A DNA stretch of 43,840 bases, from assembly GCA_024226455.1 (NCBI GenBank), contig JAAELR010000146.1, positions 1-43,840 of the forward strand, written 5' to 3'. The notes under the pieces were generated by a model. That model ran no database searches, had not been told where the DNA came from, and saw only the letters and a list, made by a program, of their open reading frames with translations. The stretch is from Paracoccaceae bacterium. GTDB lineage: Bacteria; Pseudomonadota; Alphaproteobacteria; Rhodobacterales; Rhodobacteraceae. Shown here in pieces: positions 40,835 to 43,840 of the stretch. Each line of letters starts with the position of its first letter. Position 1 is the stretch's first letter. Both the position numbers and the translations under genes were made by a program.

Positions 40835-42064
40835 ATGACAACGGCTGGCAGACCCGCAACAGGGCCGCTGGACGGGATCAGGGTGCTGGATCTCAGCCGC
40901 ATCCTGGCAGGTCCGACTGCGGCCCAGCTTTTGGGCGACTACGGCGCCGACATCCTCAAGATCGAACGCCCCGGCGGCGGCGACGACACCCGCAAATGGG
41001 GACCGCCCTTCGTGCAGGGAGCCGATGGTCCAACCGATGAAAGCGCCTATTACCTGTGCGCCAACCGCAACAAGCGCTCGGTCGAGGCGGACATCGCCAC
41101 GCCGCAGGGGGCGGCACTGGTGCGCGACCTGCTGGGTCATTGCGACATTCTGATCGAGAATTTCAAGGTCGGCGGGCTGGCGCGATACGGACTGGGCTAT
41201 GACGACCTGCGGCACGACTTTCCCGGGCTGGTCTATTGCTCGATCACCGGTTTCGGCCAGACAGGTCCGAACCGTGACAAGCCGGGATACGACCTGCTGG
41301 CCCAAGCCTGGGGCGGGATCATGAGCCTGACCGGCCCCGCCGACGGGGAACCGGCCAAGGTTGCCGTCGGCATCGCCGACGTGATGACCGGCATGTACGC
41401 CACCACAGCGATCCTCGCCGCCCTGCGCCACCGCGACGCCACGGGGCAGGGCCAGCATATCGACATCGCGCTGGCCGATTGCCAGGTCGCGTGGCTGATC
41501 AACGAGGGCACCAATTATCTGACTTGCGGCGAAATCCCGGTGCGGCGGGGCAACCAGCACCCCAATATCGTGCCCTACCAGGTCTTCGAGATGGCCGACG
41601 GCCATGCCGTGGTGGCGGTTGGCAACGACGCGCAGTTCCAGCGCTTTTGTGACCTGATCGGGCACCCCGATCTCGCCTGCGATCCACGCTTTGCCAGCAA
41701 CGCCGCCCGGTTGCAGCATCGCGAGGTACTGATCGCGCTGATCGCAGACCGGCTGCGCGGGTTCGGGCGCGACTGGCTGATCGCCGGGATGGAGGCTCGC
41801 GGCATCCCCGGCGGGCCGATCAACCGGCTCGACGATGTGTTCGGGTCCGACCAGGTCGCCGCCCGCGGCATGAAGATCGACATGGACCACCCGGCGGCGG
41901 TCGGGGGCCAGGTCTCGCTGATCGGCAACCCGGTGCAGTTTTCCGCGACCCCTGTCAGCTATCGCCGCGCGCCGCCGCTTTGCGGGGCCGACACCGAAGA
42001 GGTAATCGCCGAACTGCTGCCCGGCGGGGGCGGCGCGAACCAAGGCAACCGGGAACCGAAATGA
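40835..42064 (+). CDS. Class III CoA-transferase (CaiB/BaiF family)
   Basis: A 409-residue family III CoA-transferase, which moves CoA between carboxylic acids without a ping-pong thioester. It begins LDGIRVLDLSRILAGPTAAQLLGDYGADILKIERP and has GFGQTGPNRDKPGYDLLAQAWGGIMSLTG, where the catalytic aspartate is the D of PGYD. AGGAG lies upstream of ATG 40835. It overlaps the acyl-CoA-dehydrogenase-like gene by 4 bases (ATGA), so the two act together. If that partner is a 3-sulfinopropionyl-CoA desulfinase, this would be the Act-type enzyme that activates 3-sulfinopropionate. Formyl- or succinyl-CoA-dependent activation of another acid is the alternative. Confidence 0.9.
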   Translation: MTTAGRPATGPLDGIRVLDLSRILAGPTAAQLLGDYGADILKIERPGGGDDTRKWGPPFVQGADGPTDESAYYLCANRNKRSVEADIATPQGAALVRDLLGHCDILIENFKVGGLARYGLGYDDLRHDFPGLVYCSITGFGQTGPNRDKPGYDLLAQAWGGIMSLTGPADGEPAKVAVGIADVMTGMYATTAILAALRHRDATGQGQHIDIALADCQVAWLINEGTNYLTCGEIPVRRGNQHPNIVPYQVFEMADGHAVVAVGNDAQFQRFCDLIGHPDLACDPRFASNAARLQHREVLIALIADRLRGFGRDWLIAGMEARGIPGGPINRLDDVFGSDQVAARGMKIDMDHPAAVGGQVSLIGNPVQFSATPVSYRRAPPLCGADTEEVIAELLPGGGGANQGNREPK

Positions 42065-43254
42065 TGCAACTCACCGACGACCAGCTGACCCTGCAGGCCG
42101 AGGCCCGCGAGCTTTCCGATACCCATGTGCGCGACCGCGCAGCAGAGATTGATCGCACTGAGCAATACCCCTGGGACACGGTCGAGAAACTGACAAAGGC
42201 CGGTTTCATGGGGATGACCATCCCCCGCGAATATGGCGGGCGCGGGCTTGGCTATTTCGACGCGGTTCTGGTCATAGAGCAACTGGCGCGCAATTGCGGC
42301 GCCACCGCCCGGATCGTGGTCGAGGCGAATATGGGCGGTATCGGCGCGATCATGGCCTATGGCACCGAGGCGCAAAAGCACCAGGCTGCGGGCTATGTGC
42401 TGGCCGGCGACAAACCGGCGATTTGCATCACCGAACCCGGGGCAGGTTCTGCCGCCACCGAAATGAGCACCCGGGCCGACAAGACAAACTATGGCTATCG
42501 CCTGAACGGCACCAAATACTGGATCACCGGCGGCGGCGTCTCGAAGCTGCACATTGTCTTTGCCCGTGTTTTCGACAACGATGAAGAGCAGGGCATCGGC
42601 GGCTTTATCGCTATCCTGGATCAGGATGAGGGCCTGAAGGTGGGCGCGCGCGAACCGGCGATGGGGCTGCGCGGCATCCCCGAAACCTACATGCATTTCA
42701 AGGATCTCGACCTGCCCGACGATCGCGCCGTGCCGCTGCCCGGCGGTTACCGTCGCGGTTTCGCGTCTTTGATGAGCGCCTATAACGCCCAGCGCGTGGG
42801 GGCGGCCACCGTTGCCTATGGCGTGGCGCTGGGTGCCTACGAGACGGCGGTCGGCCATGCCACCAGCCGCGAACAGTTCGGTCGTCCGCTGGCCGAGTTT
42901 CAGGGGCTGCAATGGATGTTTGCCGACATGTCCATCGGCCTGGCCGCCTCGCAGGCGCTGATCTACAAGGCCGCCGCCAATGCGGGCGACGGATTTCCCG
43001 ACATGCAAGAGGCCGCGCAGGCCAAGATACTGGCCTCGGAAACCGCCATCAAGGTCACCAACGACGCGCTGCAGGTGCATGGCGCCATGGGCTATTCGCG
43101 CAACCTGCCGCTGGAACGCATGGCCCGCGATGCGCGCATGTTCACCATCGGTGGCGGCACCGCCCAGATGCTGCGCAATCAGGTGGCCGGAAGGGTGCTG
43201 GGGATCAAGACCCCGCAAACCCGGGACGGATACTCGAAGCTTGCGAGGAAATAG
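42061..43254 (+). CDS. Acyl-CoA-dehydrogenase-fold enzyme, candidate 3-sulfinopropionyl-CoA desulfinase
   Basis: A 397-residue acyl-CoA dehydrogenase-superfamily protein with FAD-binding ICITEPGAGSAATEMSTRA and WITGGG. The usual catalytic Glu is absent at both known positions: Gln244 stands in SAYNAQRVGAAT, and Gly in FTIGGGTAQM. As I recall it, the 3-sulfinopropionyl-CoA desulfinase AcdDPN7 has Gln246 there and a key Arg84; Arg84 occurs here too (ATARIVVEAN). The C-terminus LPLERMARDARMF and KTPQTRDGY also look like that protein. Family members split 3-sulfinopropionyl-CoA to propionyl-CoA and sulfite. The class III CoA-transferase next door fits this. ATG 42061 is used; 42064 is possible. 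Ordinary dehydrogenase activity is unlikely. Confidence 0.8.
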   Translation: MMQLTDDQLTLQAEARELSDTHVRDRAAEIDRTEQYPWDTVEKLTKAGFMGMTIPREYGGRGLGYFDAVLVIEQLARNCGATARIVVEANMGGIGAIMAYGTEAQKHQAAGYVLAGDKPAICITEPGAGSAATEMSTRADKTNYGYRLNGTKYWITGGGVSKLHIVFARVFDNDEEQGIGGFIAILDQDEGLKVGAREPAMGLRGIPETYMHFKDLDLPDDRAVPLPGGYRRGFASLMSAYNAQRVGAATVAYGVALGAYETAVGHATSREQFGRPLAEFQGLQWMFADMSIGLAASQALIYKAAANAGDGFPDMQEAAQAKILASETAIKVTNDALQVHGAMGYSRNLPLERMARDARMFTIGGGTAQMLRNQVAGRVLGIKTPQTRDGYSKLARK

Positions 43255-43758
43255 ACCGAAGAGCGCGGCCACCAGAATCTGACAGACCGCCGACCGGGCC
43301 GAAAAATGTACAAAAAGCGCGCTCTCTGAACATAATTTCAAGTTTCTTTGCGTTTGGCAGGGTGGCCGCGGGCAAGAGCGGTTCTCAGGTTGATCGGAAA
43401 TGACCAATGCCCGCCGGGCCGTGCCCTTCGGCGCGCCGGTCTTCCCATGTCCTGTGGCTCTCTCGCTGTGGCTGCATTGCCTGATCTATGGAGATAGCGG
43501 CGCCGCCATGATGACCATCCGCGGGATCGCTCCCGCCGGTTCCCGGCCCCTTGGGGACCGGAACGATCTGAACCGTCCCGCATAGTGGGAACGGAGTGTC
43601 ATGGACCCGCGTGGTCCGCTGTGCCACGCGCGCTGCGGCGAAGAGATGAGGCGCGAAAGAAATCACAAAGGAATAAGGTAACGTCGGCAAAAGGCCGGGG
43701 AGGTTCTCCTCAGCAAGGGGATTCACAGCGGGCCCGATTTGTGCGAGCCGGTTGACCC
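43255..43758 (+). other. 504-base stretch without a supported gene
   Basis: This gap lies between the acyl-CoA-dehydrogenase-like gene and a probable transposase start. Several short open frames exist on both strands, but none looks like a known protein or has a good ribosome site. An inverted repeat, CGCGGCCACC at 43264-43273 with its complement at 43361-43370, flanks an AT-rich segment. The right part may be the terminal region of the IS element whose transposase starts at 43759. Confidence 0.5.
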
Positions 43759-43840
43759 ATGGCGGAACACACGAGCGACATCGACGAGCTGGGCTTGGAT
43801 GAGCTGAAGTTGTTGCTGGTGCAAGTTCTGGAGGAGAACG
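43759..43840 (+). CDS. N-terminal fragment of a probable IS66-type transposase (runs off the right edge)
   Basis: The frame from ATG 43759 gives 27 residues before the edge: MAEHTSDIDELGLDELKLLL continuing VQVLEEN. This heptad-like leucine pattern, with 'LGLDELK.LLVQVLEEN', resembles the N-terminal coiled coil of IS66-family TnpC transposases in Rhodobacterales. Too little is visible for certainty; another coiled-coil protein is possible. No intact tnpA or tnpB is seen just upstream. Confidence 0.45.
   Translation, partial: MAEHTSDIDELGLDELKLLLVQVLEEN

Noticed and set aside
43264-43370. A 10-bp inverted repeat (CGCGGCCACC and its complement) considered as a terminator
   Set aside because: The 87-base loop is too long for a terminator, and GC-rich repeats of this size arise by chance in such DNA.
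43385-43726. A minus-strand frame of 113 codons near the right edge, considered as a broken tnpB
   Set aside because: A proline- and glycine-rich composition and no convincing match to IS66 TnpB in any frame.

Overview
The window is high-GC DNA packed with tightly spaced genes. It looks like an accessory or catabolic region of an alphaproteobacterium, most likely a marine Rhodobacteraceae (Roseobacter-group) member. The evidence is gene content: a dgcN-dgcA pair, MttB-like methyltransferase and TMADH-like flavoprotein, an FNR-linked ubiTUV module, AlkB plus P450, and a pair resembling 3-sulfinopropionate catabolism genes. This assignment is inference from content, not from a marker gene. Both edges carry insertion-sequence fragments: an IS630-type and a broken IS6-type transposase on the left, and a probable IS66-type transposase start on the right.

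Region 1 (866-11764): a nine-gene minus-strand operon encodes a branched-chain-amino-acid-type ABC importer (binding protein, two permeases, two ATPases), a class III aminotransferase, a BKACE-family enzyme, and DgcA and DgcN (N-acetyl-D-glutamate racemase and N-acetyltransferase). A divergent LysR regulator lies upstream. It reads as uptake and breakdown of an amino compound, plausibly including D-amino acids.

Region 2 (11812-21073): a translationally coupled three-gene 2-oxoacid:acceptor oxidoreductase (beta, fused gamma-alpha, and a GltD-like FAD/Fe-S subunit), then a TetR regulator divergent from an MttB-family methyltransferase and a TMADH/N-methylproline-demethylase-like flavoprotein. 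The TetR/mttB gap holds two inverted repeats phased by 21 bp.

Region 3 (21093-30682): UbiX- and UbiD-family genes diverge from ubiT-ubiU-ubiV, the oxygen-independent ubiquinone hydroxylation genes, with an FNR-type box midway between them. Downstream come a coupled P450-AlkB pair, an FNR-like regulator with a non-canonical cysteine set, and an anaerobic sulfatase-maturase-type radical SAM enzyme. O2-requiring and O2-independent chemistry sit side by side.

Region 4 (30894-40699): a diheme c-type cytochrome lipoprotein with an outer-membrane beta-barrel protein. Next is a sugar-type ABC importer operon that ends in two overlapping endonuclease/exonuclease/phosphatase-fold hydrolases. A divergent ROK regulator with a 15-bp palindrome in the shared promoter region probably controls it.

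Region 5 (40835-43254): a class III CoA-transferase overlapping an acyl-CoA-dehydrogenase-fold protein. The latter lacks glutamate at both usual catalytic-base positions and resembles 3-sulfinopropionyl-CoA desulfinase. I saw no tRNA, rRNA or CRISPR array.
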